Positions 9,348 to 18,003 of a stretch of DNA of 64,000 bases are shown here, piece by piece. The position numbers and the translations under genes are program-made. This DNA is from Streptococcus penaeicida (GTDB lineage Bacteria > Bacillota > Bacilli > Lactobacillales > Streptococcaceae): positions 97,912 through 161,911 of the forward strand of contig NZ_LOCM01000024.1 of the NCBI RefSeq assembly GCF_002887775.1, given 5' to 3'. Position 1 is the first letter of the stretch. Every line of letters starts with the position of its first letter. A model generated the notes under the pieces. It did not search any database and had not been told where the DNA came from. It worked only from the letters and a program-made list of their open reading frames with translations.

Positions 9348-10132
9348 CTAGCTAGCCAAATCTCGGTGACTATAGACTAATAGTCCTATCACCAAGGCAA
9401 CTATTGAAACAGCACACGGAATGGCTAATAGAATCCAATCGAAATCTGTTCCTGCGAATCGGTCTGTGGCATTGGCCATATAATAAGGTGTTACATATTT
9501 TAAGAAATCAACTTTCTCAACAAGGCGACAGATAATATCCATGAAATAGCCGAGTAAGGCTAAACCCATTCCAAATCCGACCATTTTTTTCTTGGACAAA
9601 GCTGAAAACATAAAGCAGATACTTGCAATCTCAATTTGCATGAGAAAGGCTAAGGCATGGTATTGGGCAAAGGCCGAATAATCAAAGGACATATCGACAG
9701 TGTATAGAGCAGCATACTCAATAGCAATGCCAAGCACATTGAACAAAATTAACGAGATGATGACGCTAATATATTTTTGGACAATGATTTTCTTGCGTCC
9801 TAGTGGCAAACTAAAGAGGAACTCAGCTGTGTGAGCTTCTTCTTCCTTTGATAAGCTGGATACTCCCAAGAGGCTGCATACATAGCGGCGCCAATGGAAT
9901 AAATCAATGCAATTTCTGCGGAATAATAACCGCCTAGAGTGGCTATGGAGACTTTGTCCATTCCCAAAGCCTTAGAAACACCGCCCATATCTTGATAAAG
10001 GTTGGCGATTTGTTTGATACTATCTGCGACACTCTCATAAAGCAGAATACATAGGGCACTACTGAGTCCTACTGAAAGGGCCCAGATGAGGAGACTTTTG
10101 CTACCTTGTTTTAATTCGTGTTTGATGATCAT
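9348..10132 (-). pseudogene. ABC-2 type exporter permease, single-base frameshift
   Basis: A 261-residue membrane permease split in two frames. The first part (start 10132, MIIKHELKQGSKSLLIWALS) ends in frame at GAAMYAA. The second resumes with LLGVSSLSKEEEAHTAEFLFSLPLGR, a permease hallmark after the second membrane segment, and ends at 9348. Restoring GGG for GG at 9872-9873 (plus strand) joins the parts. Six hydrophobic segments are expected. The start overlaps the stop of the ATPase gene by four bases, so the two form one exporter. The substrate is unknown. Confidence 0.8.
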
Positions 10133-10964
10133 TTGCCGTCCTCCTCATAATAGTGCATGAACAAATCTTCCAGACTTGGTTCTTCGATTAAAATGTCATC
10201 CGGTTCTACCGCAGCTAATTCTTTCAAGAGGTCGCTAGCCTTGCCTTCAAAACTTTGTGTGATTGACTGGCCATCTTTCCAAATGGTGACTTCTTTTTTC
10301 TGACTATGCATGAGGTTTTCAACCCGGTCAATGGTTAAAATTTTTCCTTTTTTAAGAATAGCCACGCGGTCACAGTAAGCTTTAACCTCTGACAAGACGT
10401 GGGAAGACAAAAAAGTTGTCCGTCCCGCAGCTTTCGCTTCAAGGAGCAACTGGAAAAAACGTTCTTGCATAAGTGGGTCTAATCCAGATGTGGGCTCATC
10501 AAGAATCAATAAATCAGGTTGGTGCTGAAGGGCACAAACGATACTGACTTTTTTCCGATTTCCTAGAGATAAATCCTTAATTTTTTTAGTTAAAGGAACT
10601 TCTAAGAGATTACAGATACGATCAGCTTCACGGCTACAATCATTATTAGGATGCGCCTTAGCTGCGAAGCGAATGACTTGTTTCACAGTCATATTTGGGT
10701 AAAACATAGCTTCTGAAGGCATATAGCAATATGATCAAGGGTTTCTTCCAAGCTATCATATTTGTCGCCAAAAAGACTGATTTGGCCTTTTCGGTGACCA
10801 ATTAAGCCCAAAATGCAACGAATAGTTGTGGATTTTCCAGCTCCGTTTGAACCTAAAAATCCATAGATTTCGCCCTTTTCAACAGCCAATGAGACATTAT
10901 CTAAGGCCAAATGACGGCCATAAGTTTTGGATAAATTACGGATTTTGATGATGGTATCTGTCAT
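10129..10964 (-). pseudogene. ABC exporter ATP-binding protein, single-base frameshift
   Basis: A 278-residue ATPase in two frames. The first has Walker A (GSNGAGKST, residues 39-47) and runs to LDHIA. The second carries MPSEAMFYPNMTVKQ, the signature LSLGNRKKV (a variant LSGGQ), Walker B LLILDEPTSGLD and the H-loop SSHVLSE. The joint should read HIGYMPSE. One C is missing at about 10726-10727 (plus strand). The CcmA/DrrA-like layout and a C-terminal extension point to export of a drug, lipid or peptide. It pairs with the downstream broken permease. Confidence 0.82.
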
Positions 10965-10981
10965 ACTTCTCTCCTTCCCAA

Positions 10982-11908
10982 CTAGCTTTTGCTAAGTCGG
11001 CAGCCTTGGTAGGCATTTCTTCTTTCCATCTCCTGATCGATGGCATTAAGCACTTCCCATTTGTTGAGACTCCACATAGGACCAATTAACATGTCCCTAG
11101 GAGCATCGCCGGTAATGCGGTGAATGATAATATTTTCTGGGATAATTTCTAATTGGTCACAAATAATCGACACATACTCTTCTTGACTCAACAATTGCAG
11201 TCTTCCCTCATGATAATCCCTTTGCATGCGCGTGTTGGTCATAAGGTGCAAGAGGTGCAATTTAATGCCCTGAATGTCGTTATCAGTCACACAGCGACGA
11301 ACATTTTCTAGCATCATCTCATGGGTTTCACCTGGGAGTCCGTTGATCAGATGGGAGACGATTTCGATTTTGGGGAATTGGCGGAGCCGTTTGACGGTTT
11401 CCTTATAGAGTTCGTAGGAATGGGCCCGGTTAATGAGCTGCGATGTTTCTTCGTATGTTGTCTGTAAACCCAGTTCAACGGTGACATGCATTTTTTCTGC
11501 TAGCTCTGCCAAGTAAGAAATAACCTGGTCAGGCAAACAGTCTGGTCTGGTCCCAATATTAATCCCAACGACTCCAGGCTCGAAGATGGCTTGCTCGTAT
11601 CTTTCTTTAATCGTCTCCAGAGGCGCATGCGTATTCGTAAAATTTTGAAAATAAACCAAAAATTTCTGAACTTCCGGCCATTTTCGATGCATAAAGTCAA
11701 TTTCTTTGTAGAATTGCTCACGAATTGGGGCATCGGGGGCAACAATGGCATCTCCTGATCCTGAGACTGTACAGAAAGTACAGCCACCATGAGCGACAGT
11801 TCCATCACGATTAGGACAATCAAATCCAGCATCAATGGGCACTTTAAATATTTTTTCACCAAAAAGTTTACGGTAGTAATCATTTAGTGTTTGATAACGT
11901 TTCTTCAT
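10982..11908 (-). CDS. ytqA: Radical SAM protein, TIGR01212 family (YtqA/YhcC)
   Basis: 308-residue radical SAM protein. Cluster cysteines are C31, C43 and C46 in the CX11CX2C spacing typical of this family, in a DCPNRDGTVAHGGCTFC context. GTRPDCLPD and ELGLQTTYE are further family motifs. The reaction is not settled. Its usual neighbour YtqB/MnmM acts on tRNA wobble uridine, so a role in tRNA modification is plausible but inferred. Complete. Confidence 0.85.
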   Translation of the reverse strand: MKKRYQTLNDYYRKLFGEKIFKVPIDAGFDCPNRDGTVAHGGCTFCTVSGSGDAIVAPDAPIREQFYKEIDFMHRKWPEVQKFLVYFQNFTNTHAPLETIKERYEQAIFEPGVVGINIGTRPDCLPDQVISYLAELAEKMHVTVELGLQTTYEETSQLINRAHSYELYKETVKRLRQFPKIEIVSHLINGLPGETHEMMLENVRRCVTDNDIQGIKLHLLHLMTNTRMQRDYHEGRLQLLSQEEYVSIICDQLEIIPENIIIHRITGDAPRDMLIGPMWSLNKWEVLNAIDQEMERRNAYQGCRLSKS

Positions 11909-11933
11909 ATCCTTATTTTAGCACAATTTAAGA

Positions 11934-11960
11934 CAAAAAAAACAACTCCATGAGTTGTTT
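11934..11960 (-). terminator. Terminator of the PAP2 phosphatase gene
   Basis: Arms AACAACTC (11941-11948) and GAGTTGTT (11952-11959), with the A-run at 11934-11942 acting as U-tract on the minus strand. It lies between the PAP2 stop and the ytqA start. Confidence 0.8.
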
Positions 11961-11965
11961 CATTT

Positions 11966-12616
11966 TTATTTCTGTTTCGATTGAAAACGCCATTCAAAAC
12001 GTTTTTTCATATAAAACGGATAAAGGAGATTTAGGACGCCATAAGCAAAGGTAAATCCTCCAATGACATCTGTCGGGTAATGAACACCCAAATAGATGCG
12101 TGATAATCCAATCAGTAAAATCAAGCTTGAAAAAGCAAGGATCAAGATGAGACGAATCGTTTTATGTTGGAAGCGATTCAAGAGAATTAATAAAATGGCT
12201 CCATAAATTATGAAAGATCCCATAGCATGACCACTTGGGAAAGAAAAGCCACCAGCATATACAATATGTTCTAGTGTTGGTCTAGCTCTCTGATAGATCA
12301 GTTTAAAACCTGAAATCAAAAGGCCAGCCAGAACACCATTAGAAAGGAAAAAGAGGGCTTCTGCTTTCCATTTTTTTAAGAACAAGAGAATGGTTACGAT
12401 CACAACTACTGCTATTTGGGTTGAAACATTCCCCATATAGGTAATGGCTCTAAAAAAATAAGTTGCTCGTTCAGGTAAAGTTCCCCGAATAGTCTCTTGA
12501 ATGCTTTTATCAAAGGATACCAGTGTCTCAGGATAAAATTGTACTGTATAGCCAAGCATAACAAAAAATAAGAAAGCAAAAGATGATCGTAATAAGTATT
12601 CTTGTCTATTTTTCAT
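11966..12616 (-). CDS. PAP2-family membrane phosphatase
   Basis: 216-residue integral membrane phosphatase. The three PAP2 motifs are KLIYQRARP (about residues 105-113), the central PSGHAMG (about 127-133) and SRIYLGVHYPTDVIGG (about 172-187). The family removes phosphate from undecaprenyl pyrophosphate or phosphatidyl lipids. Which one applies here is not shown by the sequence. Its start overlaps the ribU end by 11 bases, so it is transcribed from the riboswitch-controlled promoter. Confidence 0.87.
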   Translation of the reverse strand: MKNRQEYLLRSSFAFLFFVMLGYTVQFYPETLVSFDKSIQETIRGTLPERATYFFRAITYMGNVSTQIAVVVIVTILLFLKKWKAEALFFLSNGVLAGLLISGFKLIYQRARPTLEHIVYAGGFSFPSGHAMGSFIIYGAILLILLNRFQHKTIRLILILAFSSLILLIGLSRIYLGVHYPTDVIGGFTFAYGVLNLLYPFYMKKRFEWRFQSKQK

Positions 12617-13184
12617 ATGGTAAATTAATATATCTTTCTAAAATAGGTTTACTTGCAATATATACAAAATAGAATGAGATTGCAAATATGAGCCCTTCAA
12701 TCAGATTAAAAGGTAAGACCATAGCTAGTAAATATTTTGCAATTCCAATAAAAGCACCGATATCAAAATTAGCAAATTTAGCATATAAAGGTATGGCATA
12801 GAAATAGTTTAATGCTAACATTGCAATTGTTAAAGTAATGGTACCAATTAAGCTAGCTCCAATATATTGAAACCGGCTCTTTTTACCATTCCAAAAAATG
12901 GCAAAGGCTGTTACAAACAAACCTAGAGCAATAATATTCATTGGTAATCCAATAAAATCATTAACACCACTATTATTAAGAAGTAATTTTAATAAACTAC
13001 GTAATAATAAGATAGCATAGGCGCTCTTCAAATCGAATAGAACCAAACCCAGAAGAACAGGGATGATTGAAAATTCAATTTTCAGGAAGTTAGCACCAGG
13101 AATGATTGAAAAGCTGACAAACATTAACAAAAATGAAATGGTTGACAGGATAGCGATTAACACCAGACGATGTGTTTTTGACAT
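12606..13184 (-). CDS. ribU: Riboflavin ECF transporter S component RibU
   Basis: 192-residue membrane protein with six hydrophobic segments, the substrate-capture subunit of an energy-coupling factor vitamin importer. The family pattern EFSIIPVLLGLVLFDLKSAYAI (quoted in part, residues 36-55) is clear. The shared EcfA/EcfT module is elsewhere in the genome. The FMN riboswitch immediately upstream confirms the ligand as riboflavin/FMN. A hairpin across its Shine-Dalgarno sequence suggests translational control. Confidence 0.93.
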   Translation of the reverse strand: MSKTHRLVLIAILSTISFLLMFVSFSIIPGANFLKIEFSIIPVLLGLVLFDLKSAYAILLLRSLLKLLLNNSGVNDFIGLPMNIIALGLFVTAFAIFWNGKKSRFQYIGASLIGTITLTIAMLALNYFYAIPLYAKFANFDIGAFIGIAKYLLAMVLPFNLIEGLIFAISFYFVYIASKPILERYINLPYEK

Positions 13185-13193
13185 AAAAAAGTT

Positions 13194-13217
13194 CCTCCAA
13201 TTTTTTCAAATTGAAAG
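13194..13217 (-). promoter_or_regulatory. Hairpin sequestering the ribU ribosome binding site
   Basis: On the minus strand CTTTCAATTT (13217-13208), a GAAA tetraloop (13207-13204) and AAATTGGAGG (13203-13194) form a ten-pair stem with two G-U pairs. The GGAGG Shine-Dalgarno of ribU is the 3' end of the stem. This is the likely output domain of the riboswitch above it: FMN binding would favour the hairpin and block translation. Visible pairing is direct observation. The switch mechanism is inferred. Confidence 0.65.
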
Positions 13218-13266
13218 AAGTTCCTTCGTAATCGCTTACACAAAATAAGTGTAGGCAAAAAACCCG

Positions 13267-13384
13267 GTCTTCTCTCATCCAGACTATACTGTCGGTTGTG
13301 GATTTTCACCACATCAGCTTACGCTCGCGGACTTCTAGTTGACTAGTCACCGCCGGTCGGGAATTTCACCCTGCCCTGAAGACA
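13267..13384 (-). promoter_or_regulatory. FMN riboswitch (RFN element)
   Basis: All conserved blocks of the RFN element are present on the minus strand: the opening CTTCAGGGCAGGGTGAAAT, CCCGACCGGCGGT, AGTCCGCGAGC, the GATGTGGTGAAAATCC hairpin, ACCGACAGTATAGTC and the closing GGATGAGAGAAG. GTCTTC and GAAGAC at the ends pair as P1. It senses flavin mononucleotide and controls ribU and the downstream PAP2 gene. Confidence 0.97.
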
Positions 13385-13389
13385 CTTAT

Positions 13390-13418
13390 AGAATAGCAAA
13401 AATACTACTACATAGCAA
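13390..13418 (-). promoter_or_regulatory. ribU promoter
   Basis: Minus strand: TTGCTA (13418-13413), 17-base spacer, TATTCT (13395-13390) preceded by TGC. Transcription would start just ahead of the riboswitch P1. Confidence 0.65.
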
Positions 13419-13461
13419 GGCTTTTGCATTAAGATAATAAGAATCATTAAAAAAATTGATT

Positions 13462-13494
13462 AAAAAAGCAGACATAATTGTGAGTGTCTGCTTT
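13462..13494 (-). terminator. Terminator of the ChW-repeat/C39 gene
   Basis: Ten-base perfect arms AAAGCAGACA (13465-13474) and TGTCTGCTTT (13485-13494), with an A-run giving the U-tract on the minus strand. Located 18 bases after the stop codon at 13512. Confidence 0.88.
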
Positions 13495-13511
13495 ATCCGT
13501 AATGTCAGAAA

Positions 13512-15569
13512 TTAAAGTGTTGTAATTTTAAAAAATGGTGCTGCTACACCGCGATTATCATCTTTATCAGTACTTCTTTCATTCCATAAGTTTTGAATTG
13601 GATACCAGCCACAATTACCACTAGTGTAGGGATCGTAGACATATGTGTAACCATTCGAATAACCTTTTAAGACCATTTCATGACTTCCAGAAGCTACGAA
13701 TTTGTTGTATTGGATTGCGCAAGCCACATGATGTCCAGCTTGTAAAGCTGATGTAATGGCTGACGCAGTGGTCAAATTACTATACTGATAACCAAAATTG
13801 GTAACTGCAGAAATTAATCCTTGTGCAGAAGTTCCAATAAAGGATTTGTTAAACTCATTAGTTTTAGTATATAAGAAATCAGCTACTTGTGGTGGAAGTA
13901 TTGTTTTTCCTGATAGGGATGAGAATATCATGGCTAAACTGGTTGGTACACAACCGGCAGCAGCTAAATTTGAAATACCGTATTGTTTCCAACCCCAACG
14001 TGAATCTCTCTGGTTATAATATGGAGTGATGAGTGCTGCTCTTAAATTTGTTGTCCCTACTTCAATTTTTTGCACACTACCATCTTGATAGTAGACGTAG
14101 GCATGGACAATATATTTACCAATTAAAGATTTATGCCTTTGTTGGTTAATTCTAATTGTTGTTGCACCACTTGTCGCTGCTGAGCTTTCATACCAAGCTA
14201 AATTGCTTTGATCGGCAGTTGACCATGCAGCAACTTTTATTTTACTGATTTGCTTGCCACTAGTTCCAGCAAGAATAACGACATCTGCTAGTCCTTGTTG
14301 TGGGCGTTCATTTTGGATGATTCCTTGACTGGCCCTAGATTTTTCTACTAATTGAATTTCTAGTGCTTCAATAGCTTTAGATTGACCAGTTGTTCCTGCT
14401 ACATAGCGATCATAGACCCATGATTGCCAACCAATATTTTGGACATGAGCTCGATATTTTAAATCAAAGCGACTATCTAAATAACCACTCAATTTCATTT
14501 CAATAGCTTCAATACGATTTAAATTTGTTAAAACACCAGCCATTTGCTCACTTGAAACAAAGTTTTGCCAGCCAATATTTGAAACATGAACACGGTAAGT
14601 GATATCGCCATAGGCTTTGTTATTTAAGCTTAGGAGAAAAGCCTGAATTTGTTTTGACTGACCAGTGGTTCCACTCAACACTCCTTCTGAAACCTTGTTT
14701 TGCCAACCACTATTAATAATATTTGATTGATAAGTCAAAGTAGGTTTGGTAAAGAGGATAAATGCCTTACTTGTATCCAAGGTTACGGTTTGACCTTTTT
14801 GAATCAGTTGAACTTCATAGGCTTCCATGCGTTTTCCCAAACCTTGACTACCTGCACTCTCACCATTTTTGGCCCAACTTAACCAGCCATAATCCGCAAT
14901 ATGTGTGCGGTAATAGATATCATACTGAAGTGCTAAATCACCTGTTAACTGAATACGAATGGCTTCCATAGCTTTAGACTGTCCCGTTGTCCCACTAATT
15001 TGTCCTTCAGATACGGGATTTTGCCAACCAATATTCGCCACATGGCTTGCATAGGTAATATTACCATCACTTGGATTATCAATAGTGATTGTAATGGCTT
15101 CTACAGCCTTTGATTGCCCAGTTGTACCACTGATTTGACTTTCTTGAACAGGATTCTGCCAACCAATATTTGAAACATGGCTAGTATAGTTTACTGTTGG
15201 TTTTGTGACAGTTGCTTCTGTAGAGGCTAAGTTTTTAACTGTTTTTTCACTTGGACTGACTTCTGAATTGGAGGGATTATTTGTTGTACTGCTCACCTCA
15301 GGCGTGCTAACTGACTGATTATCTACACTTGCAGTCACTGGATTTTGAGGTGATTCTATTGTCCCCTTTGAAGGTATTTGATTTACCTTCACTATAAAAG
15401 TTTCCACAGTTTGTGGACTCTCTATTTGAGCCTGATTGATTGGCACTGGATTTGTTGCAACTTGTTCTTCTGCTGATACAGAATAAGTTTGTAGTCCAGA
15501 AAGTAGACCTAAACTAGACACACCCAGAATTACCCAAGTTTTTTTTGACTTGCGCAGTACTTTTTTCAT
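13512..15569 (-). CDS. Secreted protein with six ChW repeats, a Bsp-like domain and a C39-like peptidase domain
   Basis: 685 residues. Signal peptide 1-33 (cut after SVSA), then a Ser/Thr/Pro-rich linker to about 125. Six ChW-type repeats (clostridial hydrophobic, conserved Gly-Trp) lie at about 127-162, 172-207, 219-256, 279-315, 323-360 and 371-408. The best conserved share IGWQNPV and SGTTGQSKA. Residues about 418-510 resemble the group B streptococcal Bsp-like domain. The C-terminus (about 514-685) is a papain-like C39_2 fold with likely Cys540 (AAGCVPTS), His630 (GSHEMVLKGY) and Asp646 (YVYDPY). There is no LPXTG, so it is secreted or bound to the wall non-covalently. It may be a peptidase or peptidoglycan-processing enzyme; the target is unknown. 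It has its own promoter and terminator. Confidence 0.85.
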   Translation of the reverse strand: MKKVLRKSKKTWVILGVSSLGLLSGLQTYSVSAEEQVATNPVPINQAQIESPQTVETFIVKVNQIPSKGTIESPQNPVTASVDNQSVSTPEVSSTTNNPSNSEVSPSEKTVKNLASTEATVTKPTVNYTSHVSNIGWQNPVQESQISGTTGQSKAVEAITITIDNPSDGNITYASHVANIGWQNPVSEGQISGTTGQSKAMEAIRIQLTGDLALQYDIYYRTHIADYGWLSWAKNGESAGSQGLGKRMEAYEVQLIQKGQTVTLDTSKAFILFTKPTLTYQSNIINSGWQNKVSEGVLSGTTGQSKQIQAFLLSLNNKAYGDITYRVHVSNIGWQNFVSSEQMAGVLTNLNRIEAIEMKLSGYLDSRFDLKYRAHVQNIGWQSWVYDRYVAGTTGQSKAIEALEIQLVEKSRASQGIIQNERPQQGLADVVILAGTSGKQISKIKVAAWSTADQSNLAWYESSAATSGATTIRINQQRHKSLIGKYIVHAYVYYQDGSVQKIEVGTTNLRAALITPYYNQRDSRWGWKQYGISNLAAAGCVPTSLAMIFSSLSGKTILPPQVADFLYTKTNEFNKSFIGTSAQGLISAVTNFGYQYSNLTTASAITSALQAGHHVACAIQYNKFVASGSHEMVLKGYSNGYTYVYDPYTSGNCGWYPIQNLWNERSTDKDDNRGVAAPFFKITTL

Positions 15570-15608
15570 TCATTCACCTCTTATTTTTCATTTTATCCTA
15601 TATTTCTC

Positions 15609-15637
15609 ATTATAGACTCATCTGACTCCAAAAGCAA
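15609..15637 (-). promoter_or_regulatory. Promoter of the ChW-repeat/C39 gene
   Basis: Minus strand: TTGCTT (15637-15632), 17-base spacer, TATAAT (15614-15609). The start codon lies about 40 bases downstream behind a GAGGTG ribosome binding site. Confidence 0.75.
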
Positions 15638-15721
15638 TGCAAAAAAAAGAAGCCCCCTGGACTAGACATCAAAATTTAGTTATAAAACTAAGGATTGAGT
15701 GCTATTGAGGTCACTTCTATT

Positions 15722-16267
15722 TTATTTTAATTTATCATTTTCATAGGTATGTTGAAGTTCAAGGCCACTAAAAGCTTGTTGTCTCAGGGCCTCATAGACA
15801 ATCATACAAACGGTGTTTGACACATTGAGACTTCTGACGTGTTGATCATTCATTGGAATACGGAGCGCCTTTTCAGGATGTTGGCGCATGAATTCTTCAG
15901 GTAGTCCCTTGTCTTCTCTTCCGAATAAGTAGTAATGTCTTTGACCATCGTTAAAGTTCTGGTCAGAGTATACCTTATCTGCAAACTTACTAATGAGGTG
16001 GAGCTGGCCATCACACTTAGCCAAAAAATCTTCCAGATTATCATAAAAACGCACATCCAGTTTTTCCCAATAATCTAATCCTGCGCGACGCATTTTGCGA
16101 TCATCAATCGGAAAACCCATGGGTTTAATAATATGCAATGGGGCATTCGTTGCGGCACAAGTTCTTGCGATATTCCCAGTATTTTGGGGGATTTGGGGTT
16201 CAAAAAGCACGATATGGTTTTTGGAATCTATTTCTCTATATTGGTTATGTTCAATATCAACTGTCAT
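15722..16267 (-). CDS. trmL: tRNA (cytidine(34)-2'-O)-methyltransferase TrmL
   Basis: 181-residue SPOUT-family methyltransferase that 2'-O-methylates the wobble base of tRNA-Leu isoacceptors in characterised members. Family motifs: [21 protein letters not shown] (quoted in part, residues 21-40), [10 protein letters not shown] near 113 and [17 protein letters not shown] near 137-153, which form the knot. Length is typical. It has its own promoter and a 130-base leader containing a terminator hairpin, unusual for this gene. Confidence 0.92.
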   Translation of the reverse strand: MTVDIEHNQYREIDSKNHIVLFEPQIPQNTGNIARTCAATNAPLHIIKPMGFPIDDRKMRRAGLDYWEKLDVRFYDNLEDFLAKCDGQLHLISKFADKVYSDQNFNDGQRHYYLFGREDKGLPEEFMRQHPEKALRIPMNDQHVRSLNVSNTVCMIVYEALRQQAFSGLELQHTYENDKLK

Positions 16268-16391
16268 TGTTTTCCTCTTTTACTCATCAAAAAACCACAC
16301 TGCCCGGAGTCAAGCTCAGCAAACAATGTGGTTGGTGGTGATTCGTTAACTTAAATCATAACAGGTTTGATTTAAACCAACGAATACTTAT
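16268..16391 (-). promoter_or_regulatory. trmL leader with attenuator-like structure
   Basis: About 125 bases between the likely transcription start and the trmL ATG. First is a hairpin with arms ATTCGTT and AACGAAT enclosing two mutually exclusive inner hairpins (GGTTT/AAACC, or TTAAATCA/TGATTTAA). Then comes a terminator (16289-16332). GTTGGT in the 5' part can also pair with ACCAAC just at the foot of the terminator. This layout resembles a riboswitch or attenuator, but it does not match any class I know (not T-box, preQ1, SAM, purine or FMN). Confidence 0.45.
16289..16332 (-). terminator. Terminator inside the trmL leader
   Basis: Minus strand arms ACCACATTG (16332-16324) and CAGTGTGGT (16302-16294), nine pairs including one G-U, followed by UUUUUU. 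It lies between the promoter at 16397-16424 and the trmL start, so it would cut off trmL transcription unless relieved. Confidence 0.75.
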
Positions 16392-16396
16392 TTGTT

Positions 16397-16424
16397 ATTA
16401 TAACACTTTGACAAGCCATGTCAA
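16397..16424 (-). promoter_or_regulatory. trmL promoter
   Basis: Consensus TTGACA (16424-16419), 16-base spacer and TATAAT (16402-16397) with a TGT extension, on the minus strand. One of the strongest-looking promoters in the window. Confidence 0.8.
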
Positions 16425-16451
16425 TAAAAATCTTTTAAAAAAATGCTGATT

Positions 16452-16694
16452 TTAGTGATTTTTATTGCGTTTCAGGCTAAAGTGGTTAGGAACAGGATCC
16501 TCTCCCCCTTCAACAAATGGGTGACAGCGTAAAATCCGTGCAATACCCATTAAAACTCCTTTAAGTCCATGCTTTTCAATAGCCTGAATCATATAGCTCG
16601 AACAGGTTGGCCGATAGCGACATGACGGTGGAAAGATGGGAGAAATGAATTTCTGATAAAAACGCACCAAGGCGATTAAGAAAGTATTAATCAT
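16452..16694 (-). CDS. yidD: Membrane protein insertion efficiency factor YidD
   Basis: 80-residue protein of the YidD family, which helps YidC-dependent membrane insertion. The whole family signature is present: [20 protein letters not shown] in the first half, [12 protein letters not shown] and the RCHPF motif, with conserved cysteines at about 26 and 32. It starts within the end of rluB (four-base overlap) and closes the scpA-scpB-rluB operon. Confidence 0.94.
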   Translation of the reverse strand: MINTFLIALVRFYQKFISPIFPPSCRYRPTCSSYMIQAIEKHGLKGVLMGIARILRCHPFVEGGEDPVPNHFSLKRNKNH

Positions 16695-17413
16695 TTATCG
16701 GTGACAGCAGCATTATGGAGTTGACTAACTTCTTTTTTATTAAGACGTCTTGCTTCACCTGGTCTCAAACCAGTTAAATCCAAGGTACCAAATTGCGTCC
16801 GTGATAATTTATCAACTAAGAGTCCAACTGATTCAAACATTTTCTTAACTTGGTGATTACGACCTTCATGAATTGTTAACTCAACAATCGAACGATTTTT
16901 ATCAGCTTCTACACGAATGATATTGTAACGAGCTGGTTTTGTTTTCTTACCATCGATGACAACACCTCGTGTCAAAGGACGAAGATTCTCCTTAGTGGCA
17001 ATACCTTTAACTCGAGCTAAATAGACTTTATCGATTTCATTCCGAGGGTGAATCATTTTATCCGTAAAATCGCCATCATTAGTCAAAATCAAAAGCCCAG
17101 AAGTATCCCAGTCAAGGCGACCAACAGGGTAAATCCGTTCCTTAACTTGTGGCAATAAATCAATTACCGTTTTGCGCCCTTTATCATCGGAGACACTGGA
17201 AATAACGCCACGTGGCTTATTAAGGAGATAGTAAACCTTCTCTTCATTGTATATTGGGCTACCTTCGACTTCAACCTGATCACCAGATTTGATAGTTGTG
17301 GCCAAATCAGTCACAACCTGTCCATTTACTGTTACTAATCCGGCTTTAATCAGCTCTTCCGCTTTACGACGACTAGCCACACCAGCGTGAGCTATAAATT
17401 TGTTAATTCTCAT
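16691..17413 (-). CDS. rluB: Ribosomal large-subunit pseudouridine synthase B
   Basis: 240-residue pseudouridine synthase. An S4 RNA-binding domain (residues 1-60, [20 protein letters not shown]) is followed by the RsuA/RluB catalytic domain with catalytic Asp in [17 protein letters not shown] (about 98-114) and the later [11 protein letters not shown] motif. It modifies a uridine in 23S rRNA near the peptidyl transferase centre. It sits between scpB and yidD, the conserved order in Firmicutes. Confidence 0.93.
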   Translation of the reverse strand: MRINKFIAHAGVASRRKAEELIKAGLVTVNGQVVTDLATTIKSGDQVEVEGSPIYNEEKVYYLLNKPRGVISSVSDDKGRKTVIDLLPQVKERIYPVGRLDWDTSGLLILTNDGDFTDKMIHPRNEIDKVYLARVKGIATKENLRPLTRGVVIDGKKTKPARYNIIRVEADKNRSIVELTIHEGRNHQVKKMFESVGLLVDKLSRTQFGTLDLTGLRPGEARRLNKKEVSQLHNAAVTDK

Positions 17414-17451
17414 TTTTTCTCTTTTCTTTTGGGAATACCAGAGGTTCTATC

Positions 17452-18003
17452 TTAATCATTATTATGAAACAAGGCTGTTTCCTGATCTTCGATTTCGAGA
17501 TTAGACACGTCTAATAATTCATCTAAGTGATTAATCCCCATGTAGTCTAGGAAATAATCAGTGGTTGCATATAAATTAGGACGACCGATAACCTCTTTTT
17601 TGCCAGCTTCCTTAACCAATTCAAAAGCAATTAATTTACTAAGTGCCCCACTTGAGTTGACACCTCTGATATCGTCAATTTCAAGCCTAGTAATAGGCTG
17701 TTTATAAGCGATAATTGAAAGGACTTCTAAACTTGCTCTGGATAAACTTTGGTTAATAGGAGCTTTAGCAAACGTTCGTAATAATTCGGCATAAGCATCC
17801 TTTGTAACCAACTTAAAGGTCTGAGAAGATTCAATCAAACAAAGTGCTGAATCCTGATCATTTTCATATTTTTCCTTTAATTTGTCAACTTGTTGTTGCA
17901 GGGCTGTGGGTGATAAGTTGGTTAGGTTTGCCAGCTGTCGTAAACTGAGACCTTCCTCACCAGCAACAAAAAGTAACGCTTCAATTTGTGGTAAATAAGT
18001 CAT
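17452..18003 (-). CDS. scpB: Segregation and condensation protein B
   Basis: 183-residue winged-helix protein that joins SMC and ScpA in the condensin complex for chromosome segregation. Two winged-helix domains (about 1-85 and 90-165) are recognisable, with [18 protein letters not shown] at the start and the [18 protein letters not shown] signature near residues 108-125. It directly follows scpA, with overlapping stop and start. Confidence 0.94.
   Translation of the reverse strand: MTYLPQIEALLFVAGEEGLSLRQLANLTNLSPTALQQQVDKLKEKYENDQDSALCLIESSQTFKLVTKDAYAELLRTFAKAPINQSLSRASLEVLSIIAYKQPITRLEIDDIRGVNSSGALSKLIAFELVKEAGKKEVIGRPNLYATTDYFLDYMGINHLDELLDVSNLEIEDQETALFHNND

Noticed and set aside
13798..14971. 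Plus-strand frames opposite the ChW-repeat gene
   Set aside because: They are shadows of the repeat-rich coding sequence on the other strand and lack start signals.
14331..15179. ChW repeat DNA as a CRISPR or satellite
   Set aside because: The repeats encode in-frame protein domains of variable spacing, not short identical repeats with unique spacers.
16095..16354. Overlapping plus-strand frames opposite trmL
   Set aside because: They are antisense to the well-supported trmL and its leader, start without ribosome binding sites, and have no family resemblance.
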